Source: Ruminococcoides intestinihominis (lineage in GTDB: Bacteria > Bacillota > Clostridia > Oscillospirales > Acutalibacteraceae). Taken from it: a DNA stretch of 51,194 nucleotides. A model generated the notes under the pieces. It had not been told where the DNA came from, made no database searches, and saw nothing but the letters and a program-made list of their open reading frames with translations. Positions 1 to 7,966 of this stretch are shown in pieces. The stretch lies in NCBI RefSeq assembly GCF_040096285.1, contig NZ_JBBMEY010000015.1:1-51194 (forward strand). The letters are read 5' to 3'. Position 1 is the stretch's first letter. Each line of letters opens with the position of its first letter. The translations under genes and the position numbers were made by a program.

Positions 1-1328
1 TTAAAGAATGCAGATGAACCTAGAGTAGTTACCTTTGGCAATGATATTTTCTTTAAGCTTTTACAACTATAAAAAGTCCTTGCTCCTACAGTTTTTACAT
101 TAGGAGCTGAAATGCTCTTTAACCTTGTACAACCTTCAAATGTACCATAAACTCTGTCACAGGAACGCAAATCACTAACACACTCATAGTAAAAGTCATC
201 TGGTTGTTCATTATAGAACCGTAAATCACTTGCTTTATACTTTGTCATTTTTAGTTGCTGAACCTTTGGCAAAGAAATCTTCTCTAACTTTTCACATTTT
301 GCAAATACACCTGAACCTAGATAAGTCAGTTTAGAAAGGCTGTTATTTTTATTTATACTTTTTAAGTTTTTACAATTGTAAAATGAGTTATTACCAATGA
401 CTTCTACATTTGGAATATTAATTTTTTCTAATGATGAACAATTTTCAAAAGCCCCTTCGCAATGCAAGTCACCACTAGGAAGTATAATTCCACCATCATC
501 ACCTTTTTTTATCAATGCACTGCTTTTTACTGCCTTTATCTTCGGCAAAGAAATATTCTTTAGGCTTTTGCAATTATAAAACACAGATACACCCATATCT
601 GTAATATTATTCAAATTATTATTCTTGTTAATTGTCTTTAGTTTTGGACAATCAAAAAATGTTCTGTCAGCAAGTTTTTTTACCTTTGGAATATAAATGC
701 TTTCAAGATTTCTACAATGCACAAATGGTCCTACACTAAAACTCTTTTCTAATAACCACAAATATTCATCAGCTTCATCACTAACGGTAAATACACGAAC
801 CCTTGAATTATCAATTTTCACAAGATTTGGGAAAGAAATATGCTTAATATCTGAACAAGATAAAAAAGCTCCACCGTCAATTTGGCTAACATTCTGTCCA
901 CCAATGATTTTTTGCAAACTTAAACAATTCAAAAATGAGGCTTTGCCGATTCTTTTCAGACTTTTAGGTAAAGTAATTTTTTTTACGTTATAGGAATTAA
1001 TAAACATATAGTCACCAATTGCAGTTATTCCTTCACCTATTACAATGTTTTCTGCATAAGTTGTTGGTGGAAAGTAATCCTCTTTCCAATCCCAATACAA
1101 TGGATTACCTAAATTATAATTGTAAAGCTCTGAAAAACCTAACTTGCCAAAACATCCTTTACCTTGAACTGTTAATGTCTTTGAAGTTTTATCATAAGTA
1201 ATTTGAAAATTCTTACCTAAGTCATAACCAACTGTTATGCCTGCACTATCAGTATCAGCTAATGCATTAAATGGGATAACAGTAACCAATAACATAAATA
1301 CTAAAAATAAGCTAAATAATTTTTTCAT
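1..1328 (-). CDS. Secreted BspA-type leucine-rich-repeat protein (C-terminus beyond window)
   Basis: Partial gene: about 442 residues are readable and the frame is still open at the left edge. The product starts MKKLFSLFLVFMLL, a typical Sec signal peptide ending near residue 24 (NALA). After a beta-rich stretch come repeated units of about 23-30 residues with the pattern F-x-x-C-x-x-L-K/E-x-I-x-x-P-K/N-V, the LRR_5/BspA (Treponema) type. Such proteins sit on or near the cell surface and usually act in adhesion or substrate contact; that role is family knowledge, not shown here. The ATG follows GAAGGTGA at a good distance, which fixes the start. A dockerin or anchor could lie off the window. 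Confidence 0.85.
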   Translation of the reverse strand, partial: MKKLFSLFLVFMLLVTVIPFNALADTDSAGITVGYDLGKNFQITYDKTSKTLTVQGKGCFGKLGFSELYNYNLGNPLYWDWKEDYFPPTTYAENIVIGEGITAIGDYMFINSYNVKKITLPKSLKRIGKASFLNCLSLQKIIGGQNVSQIDGGAFLSCSDIKHISFPNLVKIDNSRVRVFTVSDEADEYLWLLEKSFSVGPFVHCRNLESIYIPKVKKLADRTFFDCPKLKTINKNNNLNNITDMGVSVFYNCKSLKNISLPKIKAVKSSALIKKGDDGGIILPSGDLHCEGAFENCSSLEKINIPNVEVIGNNSFYNCKNLKSINKNNSLSKLTYLGSGVFAKCEKLEKISLPKVQQLKMTKYKASDLRFYNEQPDDFYYECVSDLRSCDRVYGTFEGCTRLKSISAPNVKTVGARTFYSCKSLKKISLPKVTTLGSSAFF

Positions 1329-1385
1329 AAAATCACCTTCTAAGTAGCAAAAACTATTTTATAAATACACTATCTTATATATAAA

Positions 1386-1414
1386 ATTATAATTTATATT
1401 GTAATTTTTGTCAA
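1386..1414 (-). promoter_or_regulatory. Sigma-A promoter of the LRR gene
   Basis: On the minus strand TTGACA (1409-1414) and TATAAT (1386-1391) are separated by 17 bp, a perfect consensus match, about 58 bp upstream of the LRR start codon. Confidence 0.8.
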
Positions 1415-1472
1415 CACTGTATAATATATTACATTAACTTTTTTTATTTTTAAATCATGAATATTAAAATTA

Positions 1473-1503
1473 CAAACAAAAAACCTCCCATTAAGGGAGG
1501 TTT
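1473..1503 (-). terminator. Rho-independent terminator after the permease gene
   Basis: A perfect 9-bp stem (aaacctccc / gggaggttt, 5-base loop) is followed on the minus strand by a T-rich run, just past the permease stop codon. Confidence 0.85.
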
Positions 1504-1540
1504 AATAGATTAGTATTGAGTTTATATTGTAATACTAAAG

Positions 1541-2914
1541 TTACATTTCTCTGGTATCTTTTTGAATTTCGTTAGCACCTAAGTCTTCATCAGTTTGGAA
1601 CTTATAGTCATTACCCGGGATGATAGCATTTAGGATAATACCAACTAGAGAACCTACTGCAAGACCTGATAGTTGAATTGTTACAGAACCGATTGTGAAA
1701 GAAATATTACCGGCAGTTGAGAAAGTAATACCTAAAGCTAATACAAGGATAATAGCCATAATAAGAACATTTCTCATATTTGTAAAGTCGATTTTGTTTT
1801 CAACAATGTTTCTAACACCAACTGAAGAAATCATACCATATAGAACTAGTGAAACACCACCAACTGTAGCTGATGGAATTGATGTAACAATAGCTGCAAA
1901 CTTTGGTGAGAATGAGAAAAGGATTGCAAAGAATGCTGCAATTCTGATAACTCTTGAGTCAAATACCTTTGTAAGGTTAAGAACACCTGTGTTTTCACCA
2001 TATGTTGTATTAGCAGGTGCACCGAATAGTGATGCTAGAAGTGTTGCTGCACCATCACCAAGAAGTGTTCTGTGTAAACCCGGATCAGCAATACAGTTCT
2101 TACCGATTGTTGATGAAATAGCAGAAATATCACCGATATGTTCAACCATTGTTGCAAGAGCAATAGGAACAATTGTGATAATTGATGTTGTAATTAAGCC
2201 CCAATCAGTGTCACCTGTAAAGACGCTAAATACTGTTTCGTCATATGTAAATGGTAGACCAATCCAATCAGCCTTTGCAACTGAAGTGAAGTCAACTAAA
2301 CCTAAGCAAACTGCTACAACATATGAACCAAGAACACCACAGATAATAGGGATAATCTTAATCATACCTTTACCGAAGATGTTACAAATAATGATAATTG
2401 CAATTGCCACAATAGCAACTATCCAAGATAAACCGGCATTGTCACCTGAACTTTCGCAGTTGTTGATAGCTGATGGTGCAAGTGTTAAACCGATAGCAAT
2501 GATAATCGGTCCTGTTACAATAGGTGGGAAAAACTTCATTACTCGGTGAGCACCGAATGCTTTAAATAATGCTGACAAAATAAAGTAAAGAACTGATGCA
2601 CAAGCTACACCAAAACAAGCATATGGTAGTAGGTTTGCTTCACCCTTAGGTGCAATTGTTGCATACCCTGCAAGGAATGCAAATGAAGAACCTAGGAATG
2701 CCGGTACTTTACCCTTTGTTACTAGGTGAAACAGTAATGTTCCCAGACCTGCAAAAAGCAATGTTGATGATACAGAAAGACCTGTAATCAGTGGTACAAC
2801 TACTGTTGCACCAAACATTGCAAACATATGTTGCAAACCAAGGACAACCATTTTGCCTTTACCCAATTTACGGGCATCGTAAATTGCTTCATTGTTAATT
2901 TGTTGTTTGTTCAT
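1541..2914 (-). CDS. Uracil/xanthine permease, NCS2 (UraA-like) family
   Basis: Integral membrane proton-coupled nucleobase transporter of about 457 residues with 12-14 hydrophobic segments, the usual NCS2 size. The N-terminal GLQHMFAMFGATVVVPLITG is the family hallmark. The transporter core is visible as ATMVEHIGDISAIS (substrate-binding glutamate region) and GAPANTTYGENTGVL. Uracil is the likeliest substrate given the strong UraA/PyrP resemblance; xanthine cannot be excluded. Three ATGs lie in frame at the start. The one giving MNKQQ is chosen because AGGGAG sits 7 bases upstream of it; the next ATG upstream lies one base past that site and the first lies before it. The gene stands alone between two hairpins. 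No PyrR site or riboswitch was recognised. Confidence 0.9.
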   Translation of the reverse strand: MNKQQINNEAIYDARKLGKGKMVVLGLQHMFAMFGATVVVPLITGLSVSSTLLFAGLGTLLFHLVTKGKVPAFLGSSFAFLAGYATIAPKGEANLLPYACFGVACASVLYFILSALFKAFGAHRVMKFFPPIVTGPIIIAIGLTLAPSAINNCESSGDNAGLSWIVAIVAIAIIIICNIFGKGMIKIIPIICGVLGSYVVAVCLGLVDFTSVAKADWIGLPFTYDETVFSVFTGDTDWGLITTSIITIVPIALATMVEHIGDISAISSTIGKNCIADPGLHRTLLGDGAATLLASLFGAPANTTYGENTGVLNLTKVFDSRVIRIAAFFAILFSFSPKFAAIVTSIPSATVGGVSLVLYGMISSVGVRNIVENKIDFTNMRNVLIMAIILVLALGITFSTAGNISFTIGSVTIQLSGLAVGSLVGIILNAIIPGNDYKFQTDEDLGANEIQKDTREM

Positions 2915-2969
2915 ACTCATACTCCCTAACATTTATTTAAAAGACTAAGCCTTTTATTACATAAATTAA

Positions 2970-3001
2970 CCCCAATGCAATAAACGCTTTTTGCAATGGG
3001 G
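2970..3001 (-). terminator. Inverted repeat between panD and the permease gene
   Basis: A perfect 11-bp stem (ccccaatgcaa / ttgcaatgggg) with a 10-base loop lies 8 bp past the panD stop. The following T tract on the minus strand is interrupted, so this is a probable, not strong, terminator. Confidence 0.6.
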
Positions 3002-3009
3002 TAAAACTT

Positions 3010-3387
3010 TTATTTGCCGACAGTTCTCTTACATTCTTTTTCTTCACAAGGATTGTTGTCACTGTCAAGAAAAACAACAGTTGGTTTATGGAAATTGGCG
3101 TCTTTTTCTTCAATTAATCTATAAGCCATAATGATAACATGGTCACCAACTGCAACCAGTCTTGCTGCTGCACCGTTTACACAAATGATACGGCTACCTC
3201 TTTCACCGGCAATAACATATGTATCAAAGCGTTGACCATTTTCAACATCTACAACACTAACTTTTTCATATTCATAGATGCCTGACTTTTCCATTAAATC
3301 TTTATCAATAGTTATACTACCTACATAGTTAACATCAGCTTCTGTTACAACTGCTCTATGTAGTTTGCTTTTTAACATAGTAATCAT
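3010..3387 (-). CDS. panD: Aspartate 1-decarboxylase
   Basis: Makes beta-alanine from L-aspartate for pantothenate and CoA synthesis. About 125 residues, as expected for the family. The self-processing site is visible as Y-V-G-S-I (Gly-Ser near residues 23-24), where the proenzyme splits to give the pyruvoyl group. The start MITMLKSKLHR lines up with the MIRTMLQGK start of the E. coli enzyme. An in-frame TTG directly before it is less likely. RBS AAGGGTGA is close to this ATG and 12 bases from the next in-frame ATG (3378), so the choice between them is not final. panB and panC are absent from the window, so panD is transcribed on its own. Confidence 0.92.
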   Translation of the reverse strand: MITMLKSKLHRAVVTEADVNYVGSITIDKDLMEKSGIYEYEKVSVVDVENGQRFDTYVIAGERGSRIICVNGAAARLVAVGDHVIIMAYRLIEEKDANFHKPTVVFLDSDNNPCEEKECKRTVGK

Positions 3388-3420
3388 CAAATCACCCTTA
3401 ATTATTTCTCTATCTTATCT

Positions 3421-3449
3421 ATTATACCACCTAGTTAACTAAAAATCAA
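3421..3449 (-). promoter_or_regulatory. Promoter of panD
   Basis: Minus strand: TTGATT (3444-3449), 17 bp, TATAAT (3421-3426), about 34 bp upstream of the panD start. It lies just past the end of the nucleotidyltransferase gene. No terminator is visible between the two, so some readthrough into panD is possible. Confidence 0.7.
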
Positions 3450-3474
3450 TGTTTGTAAAAAATTGTTATAAAAA

Positions 3475-4659
3475 TCAGAAACCTGACTTTTTCATAACAT
3501 TATCAAGGAAATCAATTTCTTCTTTATTGTCATACTTTTTGTATTCTGACAAATTCTCTTGATACTGTTTTAGGTTCTTTGAAGTTAAAATTTTGAAATC
3601 TCTATGTAGCCAATATAAAGGTAAAAGCAATTTTTTATTTTTTAAACTTGGATATTCCTCTACCATTCTTTTGTATGGTGGGAAAATTCTTGATTTAATA
3701 TAATTTTCTTCTGTAGAATTATTATATTCTTCATTGTATTTTCTTCTTTCGTTTAAAATTCTATTTTCTTCTGTACCGAAAGTCATATTTGAAAGAATAT
3801 AAACATCAACATCATCAAAATTTTTAATTCCTTTATTGAAATATAAATCAGCTTTTTCAAGTAGCATATTATAAAATTTTGTAAGGTTATTTTCTTTTAG
3901 CTTTTCATTTATAAAGTTAAAGTCAGCATTATTATTCTTTAGATATTTATTTAAGAAATAAACATCAATTATCATTCTAACGCCCATACCACCTAAGTCA
4001 CGATAATGCTTAGCAAAATGTTCAACAATATAAATATAGTGGTATTCATCAGTAAATTTATAGGTGTGATTTGTATTATTAATCAGCTTTGCATTACTGA
4101 ACAAATTTTCTGAAAATACTGAATTTCTAAAGTTACCGTTATCACAATGAATTTCAAACTGTACAAATGGGTCTTGCACTGCAACAATTAAATCATCAGT
4201 TGACTCAATTATTCTATAGTCTAGGCTGGAAAGCATAGTTCTAGCTTTTTCAATATCTTCACTTTTAATATGAACATCAACATCATTTGTTACCCTAAAA
4301 TCAGGTTGAGGGTAGGTGTCTTTAATAAACTGACCTTTCACAAGAAGGTTGTCTATTCCCTGATTTTCAAATTCAGAAATTAACTTTTTTGTTGCTGAAA
4401 ACTGAGATGCATCCTTCATCAGCATAAACTTTCTGCACCTAACAAACATATCCATAATTTCTTTAGGTACATTGATTTTGCTTTTTTCTAAGGCATAGGA
4501 AACCATATTTGCAACTCTGCTTTTTGCTGAGGTAAAGTACAAATCTCTAAAATCAATCTCATTATTATTCTCTAAAGGAATATTAGAAAACAGAGAACCC
4601 AGTACATTAAGGAGAAATTTATACTGAGTTTTTTCTTTTGGAGAAATTTCCTTTTTCAC
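3475..4659 (-). CDS. Nucleotidyltransferase family protein (NTP_transf_5-like), last gene of RiPP-like operon
   Basis: 394 residues. The centre reads NLLVKGQFIKDTYPQP followed by TNDVDVHIK, the (G)-x-x-x-K-D/G...D-x-D motif of the nucleotidyltransferase fold (PF14907-type), near residues 100-130. In other Firmicutes such enzymes occur beside lasso-peptide kinases and are thought to modify the peptide further; the reaction is not established. The start is GTG: AAAGGAAAATTAAT precedes it and no ATG fits. The gene begins one base after the ABC transporter stop, so it is translationally coupled to it. It closes the five-gene operon. Cytosolic; no signal or membrane segments. Confidence 0.75.
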   Translation of the reverse strand: MKKEISPKEKTQYKFLLNVLGSLFSNIPLENNNEIDFRDLYFTSAKSRVANMVSYALEKSKINVPKEIMDMFVRCRKFMLMKDASQFSATKKLISEFENQGIDNLLVKGQFIKDTYPQPDFRVTNDVDVHIKSEDIEKARTMLSSLDYRIIESTDDLIVAVQDPFVQFEIHCDNGNFRNSVFSENLFSNAKLINNTNHTYKFTDEYHYIYIVEHFAKHYRDLGGMGVRMIIDVYFLNKYLKNNNADFNFINEKLKENNLTKFYNMLLEKADLYFNKGIKNFDDVDVYILSNMTFGTEENRILNERRKYNEEYNNSTEENYIKSRIFPPYKRMVEEYPSLKNKKLLLPLYWLHRDFKILTSKNLKQYQENLSEYKKYDNKEEIDFLDNVMKKSGF

Positions 4660-4660
4660 A

Positions 4661-6373
4661 TTAATTTTCCTTTACAATAATTTTCTTATCTTCAATACAA
4701 ACTTCTTTGTTGCAAATTGAAAGTGCAGCTTTTTTATGAGTGATAATCATACAAGTTTTGTTTTGCAGATTTACAAGATTTTGAAGTAATCTTTTTTCTG
4801 TTTCTTCATCAAGTGCAGAGGTGCATTCATCAAGTAAAAGAATCGGTGACTTAGTAAGGATTGCTCTGGCAATAGCAAGTCTCTGAACTTGTCCTTCTGA
4901 AAGTCCTATACCTCTCTCACCTAAAATTGTATCAAGTCCACTAGGCAAAGTATCTACAAAATCAGCACAAGCAATTTTTAGTGAAGTGTGGATTTCTTCA
5001 TCAGTAGCATTTGGTGATACAATCAGCAAATTGTCCCTAATTGTACCGGAAAGCAGGAAGTTACCTTGTGGAACATAAGCAAACATTTTTCTTGAATTTT
5101 TATCAATATAAAGCTTTTTGTTATCCTTTAAATCAAGATAAATTTCACCACTTGAAACATTAAAAACTGACATTAGAAGTTTCATAAGTGTGCTTTTGCC
5201 TATACCGGTAATACCCATAATGGCAACAAAGTCGCCTTTGTTAATTTTTAGGCTTGTATTTGACAAAACTTCATCTCTGCCATAGCTAAAGGTAATATTG
5301 TCAAAGTTGATGGACTTTAGGTTATTATAAATGTTTTCCACATTAATTTCACTTTTGTTAAACTTTCTTTCCTGTGGAAGTGACTCAATTTCCATAATTC
5401 TTTCTGCTGATGCAGTAGCAGCAAAATAAGTAGGAAAAATTCCTGTAAGTCCTGAGATTGGACCTTGAATTTGAGAAACCAAAGCAATAATTTCTGTTAG
5501 CACACCATATGTAATATTGCCATGAACAATATTATAAGCACCCCAAATTAATCCAAAAGCATATCCAAGCATAAATACAAATGAAAATGCTGAGGAGCTG
5601 ATAACAGAAAGTGTGTTTCTCTTTCTACGGATTACATAGTTATTTTGTTGCAAATTTTTTGCATCTTTTAGCACTTCATCTTCAATATCGAAAGACTTAA
5701 CAAGAAGTAAACTTGCAATAATTTCTTGCAAAAAGCTTCTCACTTTGCCATCTGTTTCTTGACCTTTCTTGTGAAAGTTCTTCATCTTAGTTCTATACAA
5801 AGATGCCACAAAAAGAGCCAATGCACCACCAACTACAAACACCATTGTAAAAGGAATACTGATTTGCACCAAAACAATAAACACACCTGCAAGTTTTACA
5901 ATCATATATGTTAGTTGAGGAATGATTGTAACAATTGCACCTGTTATTGTACCAATGTCGCTTGTAAGTCTGTTTAACAATTCACCTGAATGATAAGCTG
6001 AAACATCAGCAAATTCTTTTTCTAATATTTGTTGAAATAAGTCTGTTTTGTAGCTGATTTCCAACTTTGCACTAATTCTAAACACAAAAATCCTCTGTAA
6101 CACACTAAAGAAAATATCTGCACAAACGATACCACCAAAAATCATACCGTAATGTGCAACACCACCTAAAGGGTCATTTGCATAACTTGGGTCATTACCG
6201 GTTGCAGCATTTACAAGGTACTTACTGGCTATAGCAACATATACACCGATTACTGCAAGAATACCGTAGATTACAACAAGCAAAATTATTGATGGTAGCT
6301 GAGATTTGCTTTTCTGCAATATCCATCTTAATGCAGTTTTATTCACTTTTTTCTTGTAAGTTGAACTGTTCAT
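4661..6373 (-). CDS. ABC exporter, fused membrane and ATPase domains, RiPP-like operon
   Basis: 570 residues: an exporter-type transmembrane domain (about 20-325, six helices) followed by a nucleotide-binding domain (about 355-570). Walker A is GITGIGKST (387-395), signature LSEGQ (491-495), Walker B ILLLDE (511-516), switch histidine 546. Both catalytic positions are intact, so it can work as a homodimer. It lacks the N-terminal C39 peptidase domain of bacteriocin exporters, so any leader removal must be done by another protein, perhaps the peptidase encoded just before it. Its ATG overlaps the peptidase stop (ATGA). Likely role: export of the operon's peptide product (inference from context and from the D-type transporters of lasso clusters). 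Confidence 0.85.
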   Translation of the reverse strand: MNSSTYKKKVNKTALRWILQKSKSQLPSIILLVVIYGILAVIGVYVAIASKYLVNAATGNDPSYANDPLGGVAHYGMIFGGIVCADIFFSVLQRIFVFRISAKLEISYKTDLFQQILEKEFADVSAYHSGELLNRLTSDIGTITGAIVTIIPQLTYMIVKLAGVFIVLVQISIPFTMVFVVGGALALFVASLYRTKMKNFHKKGQETDGKVRSFLQEIIASLLLVKSFDIEDEVLKDAKNLQQNNYVIRRKRNTLSVISSSAFSFVFMLGYAFGLIWGAYNIVHGNITYGVLTEIIALVSQIQGPISGLTGIFPTYFAATASAERIMEIESLPQERKFNKSEINVENIYNNLKSINFDNITFSYGRDEVLSNTSLKINKGDFVAIMGITGIGKSTLMKLLMSVFNVSSGEIYLDLKDNKKLYIDKNSRKMFAYVPQGNFLLSGTIRDNLLIVSPNATDEEIHTSLKIACADFVDTLPSGLDTILGERGIGLSEGQVQRLAIARAILTKSPILLLDECTSALDEETEKRLLQNLVNLQNKTCMIITHKKAALSICNKEVCIEDKKIIVKEN

Positions 6374-6840
6374 TTTCTTTTTATCTTTCTATAATATGGA
6401 TATAGTTTTTCTTTAAAAGAATAATATTTCCATCTTAATTTCTTCTTTGCAACACATTTTCTGGAATAAATCTTATAATTAAGGTCAGTGATTTTATGAG
6501 TAACATTGTCCTTAGTAAAGGTTGTTACAACTGCAAAAATATCTTTCTTAGGCACATTCACTTCACAAACCATTCTGTTATCACCACAAATGTTATATGT
6601 ACCGTCATTATTGACTTTTATGATTCTATGAAGTACATAGGAATTAGTTGGTTTATGGTAGAAAAATACCACATCATATTTTTTTAGTTTTGTTGGCTTA
6701 GTTAAGGTTACTGTATCGCAGTTATCCCTTAGCATTGGCAACATTGACACACCTTTGGGTGTGAAATTCACATTGCTACCACTATTGAGAATTTCCTTAA
6801 AAATCGGTACAAGTTCACTAATAGGCACTTGTTTATTCAA
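6370..6840 (-). CDS. S24/S26 (signal peptidase-like) peptidase, RiPP-like operon
   Basis: 156 residues. Nucleophile region TPKGVSMLPML (Ser32), then YVLHRI with His71 where bacterial signal peptidase I has lysine, as in the SipW/archaeal type, and a GDN box near 86. No N-terminal membrane anchor and a strongly basic C-terminus, so it is probably cytosolic or peripheral, unlike a normal signal peptidase. The start is TTG: AAAGGA lies at a suitable distance before it, and no ATG exists before the conserved block. The start overlaps the pqqD-like gene by 8 bp. In this operon it may trim the precursor peptide; it could instead be a regulator-like self-cleaving protein. Confidence 0.75.
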   Translation of the reverse strand: MNKQVPISELVPIFKEILNSGSNVNFTPKGVSMLPMLRDNCDTVTLTKPTKLKKYDVVFFYHKPTNSYVLHRIIKVNNDGTYNICGDNRMVCEVNVPKKDIFAVVTTFTKDNVTHKITDLNYKIYSRKCVAKKKLRWKYYSFKEKLYPYYRKIKRK

Positions 6841-7096
6841 GTAAGTTACCGTCCTTTAGCTTTGTAATAAAGTTGTCTATATCCTTCTTTGCTATATCTT
6901 CAGTTACTTCATATTCATCAAGCATAGCCTTTAGCAGTTCTTCTTTTGTTGTATCATTTTCTAACTTTTCCCATAGGAAAGCACCGGTTTCGTTAAGATT
7001 CATCATACCGTTAAAGTCAACAGTTGCCTTGCCTACAGGAACAACTACATAACAATCTGCTACTTTTCGCAGTAAAAAATCTTCCTTAATTTTCAT
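6833..7096 (-). CDS. PqqD-family peptide-binding protein (RiPP recognition element)
   Basis: 87 residues matching PqqD-like proteins along the whole length: beta-strand start (FLLRKVADCYVVVPVG), the central NLNETGAFLWEKL block, and a helical C-terminus (ITKLKDGNLLE). PqqD-like proteins bind the leader of ribosomally made peptides and present it to modifying enzymes; the B1 protein of lasso clusters is one example and reads a YxxP motif. RBS AAAGGAAG lies 5 bases before the ATG. It follows the kinase gene by one base and overlaps the peptidase gene. No radical-SAM enzyme or cyclase is nearby. Confidence 0.88.
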   Translation of the reverse strand: MKIKEDFLLRKVADCYVVVPVGKATVDFNGMMNLNETGAFLWEKLENDTTKEELLKAMLDEYEVTEDIAKKDIDNFITKLKDGNLLE

Positions 7097-7097
7097 A

Positions 7098-7811
7098 TTA
7101 ATCTTCCTTTACTATAGTATCATGAGAAAGTATTGCTGAACTTTTATCCATATTGCACTTTAGCTTATAGAATTTGCAATTCTCTAAAATTGCATTAATC
7201 ATATTTAAAGAATCGTTCATTTTATTTTTGCCAATTCTTCTCATAGTTTCTTTAAACAAATATCGCATTGCTTTTTGAGGTGATAATTCTTCAATAGAAT
7301 TATTTTCACTTCTTTCCAAAAATACAATTGCACCTAAAACAGCACTGTCATTTTGGAATTTCATTGTTCCACCAGCAAATGGCGAGCCATATACTACCAG
7401 TTCATTATTCTCTAGACGAATTATAGGTTTATCATCATTTATAATTTGTACCTTATCCCCATAAACTTTATGCCACAATGCAGTATGGGTTGACTTACCT
7501 ACACCACTATCAGCAGAAAAAAGATAGCACTTATCATTATATTTTATAGCTGATGAATGTACCATAATTGCATTGTACTTTAAGATTTTTTCAAAAAAAT
7601 CAAAAGATAAATATACATATTCTGTTTCATAAATAGGGACTTCAGGATGAAGTGAAATGTATTTTTTGTAGTCATCAACAGTAAACTTATCCCCTACTTT
7701 TATCACATCTGAAGTAGGTGTTTCATCAGTTTCAAAAAACTTAATCATATCTTTTGTATAATCATAAAGAGGGTTAATCTCAACAAAAAAGTTAGCAAAT
7801 TTACAAAGCAT
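7098..7811 (-). CDS. HPr kinase/PEPCK-fold serine kinase-like protein, first gene of RiPP-like operon
   Basis: 237 residues. It has the P-loop GVGKSTHT (about 103-110) and downstream NDDKPIIR and GSPFAGG, the HprK C-terminal/PEPCK-type kinase fold. It has no HPr kinase N-terminal domain and no HPr gene nearby. Homologues in lasso-peptide clusters (paeninodin type) phosphorylate a serine of the precursor; that is the best guess here. The ATG giving MLCKF is chosen because GGAGGG lies 4 bases upstream; a TTG four codons earlier overlaps that site. The operon promoter lies about 70 bp upstream. Confidence 0.8.
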   Translation of the reverse strand: MLCKFANFFVEINPLYDYTKDMIKFFETDETPTSDVIKVGDKFTVDDYKKYISLHPEVPIYETEYVYLSFDFFEKILKYNAIMVHSSAIKYNDKCYLFSADSGVGKSTHTALWHKVYGDKVQIINDDKPIIRLENNELVVYGSPFAGGTMKFQNDSAVLGAIVFLERSENNSIEELSPQKAMRYLFKETMRRIGKNKMNDSLNMINAILENCKFYKLKCNMDKSSAILSHDTIVKED

Positions 7812-7879
7812 ATTACCCTCCAAAACAATCTATCTAATAGCACAACTAATAACAAAAATGATGTTATATGTACTATTTA

Positions 7880-7908
7880 ATTATAGTTGAAAAATGTGAA
7901 TAAATCAA
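7880..7908 (-). promoter_or_regulatory. Promoter of the RiPP-like operon
   Basis: Minus strand: TTGATT (7903-7908), 17 bp, TATAAT (7880-7885), about 70 bp before the kinase start. The -35 and -10 hexamers and the spacing are identical to those of the 65-aa peptide gene at 17.2 kb. Confidence 0.75.
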
Positions 7909-7923
7909 GGAATCGCAAAAAGT

Positions 7924-7957
7924 AACAAAAAAAGAGCTACCATAAAGGCAGCTCTAA
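7924..7957 (-). terminator. Terminator after the dockerin/LRR gene
   Basis: Stem agagctacc / ggcagctct (9 bp, one wobble) with a 5-base loop, followed on the minus strand by seven Ts. It separates the secreted-protein genes from the RiPP-like operon. Confidence 0.85.
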
Positions 7958-7966
7958 AATATTCAC

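Noticed and set aside
1695..2549. 284-codon plus-strand open frame opposite the permease gene
   Set aside because: Antisense shadow of a highly typical permease; no RBS and no protein-like composition.
7098..7811. Classical HPr kinase/phosphorylase (hprK)
   Set aside because: It lacks the N-terminal HprK domain, and the gene sits in a peptide-type operon with no HPr gene nearby.
3475..7811. Complete lasso-peptide cluster
   Set aside because: No cyclase, no B2 transglutaminase-like protease and no adjacent precursor are present, so only a lasso-like accessory set is claimed.
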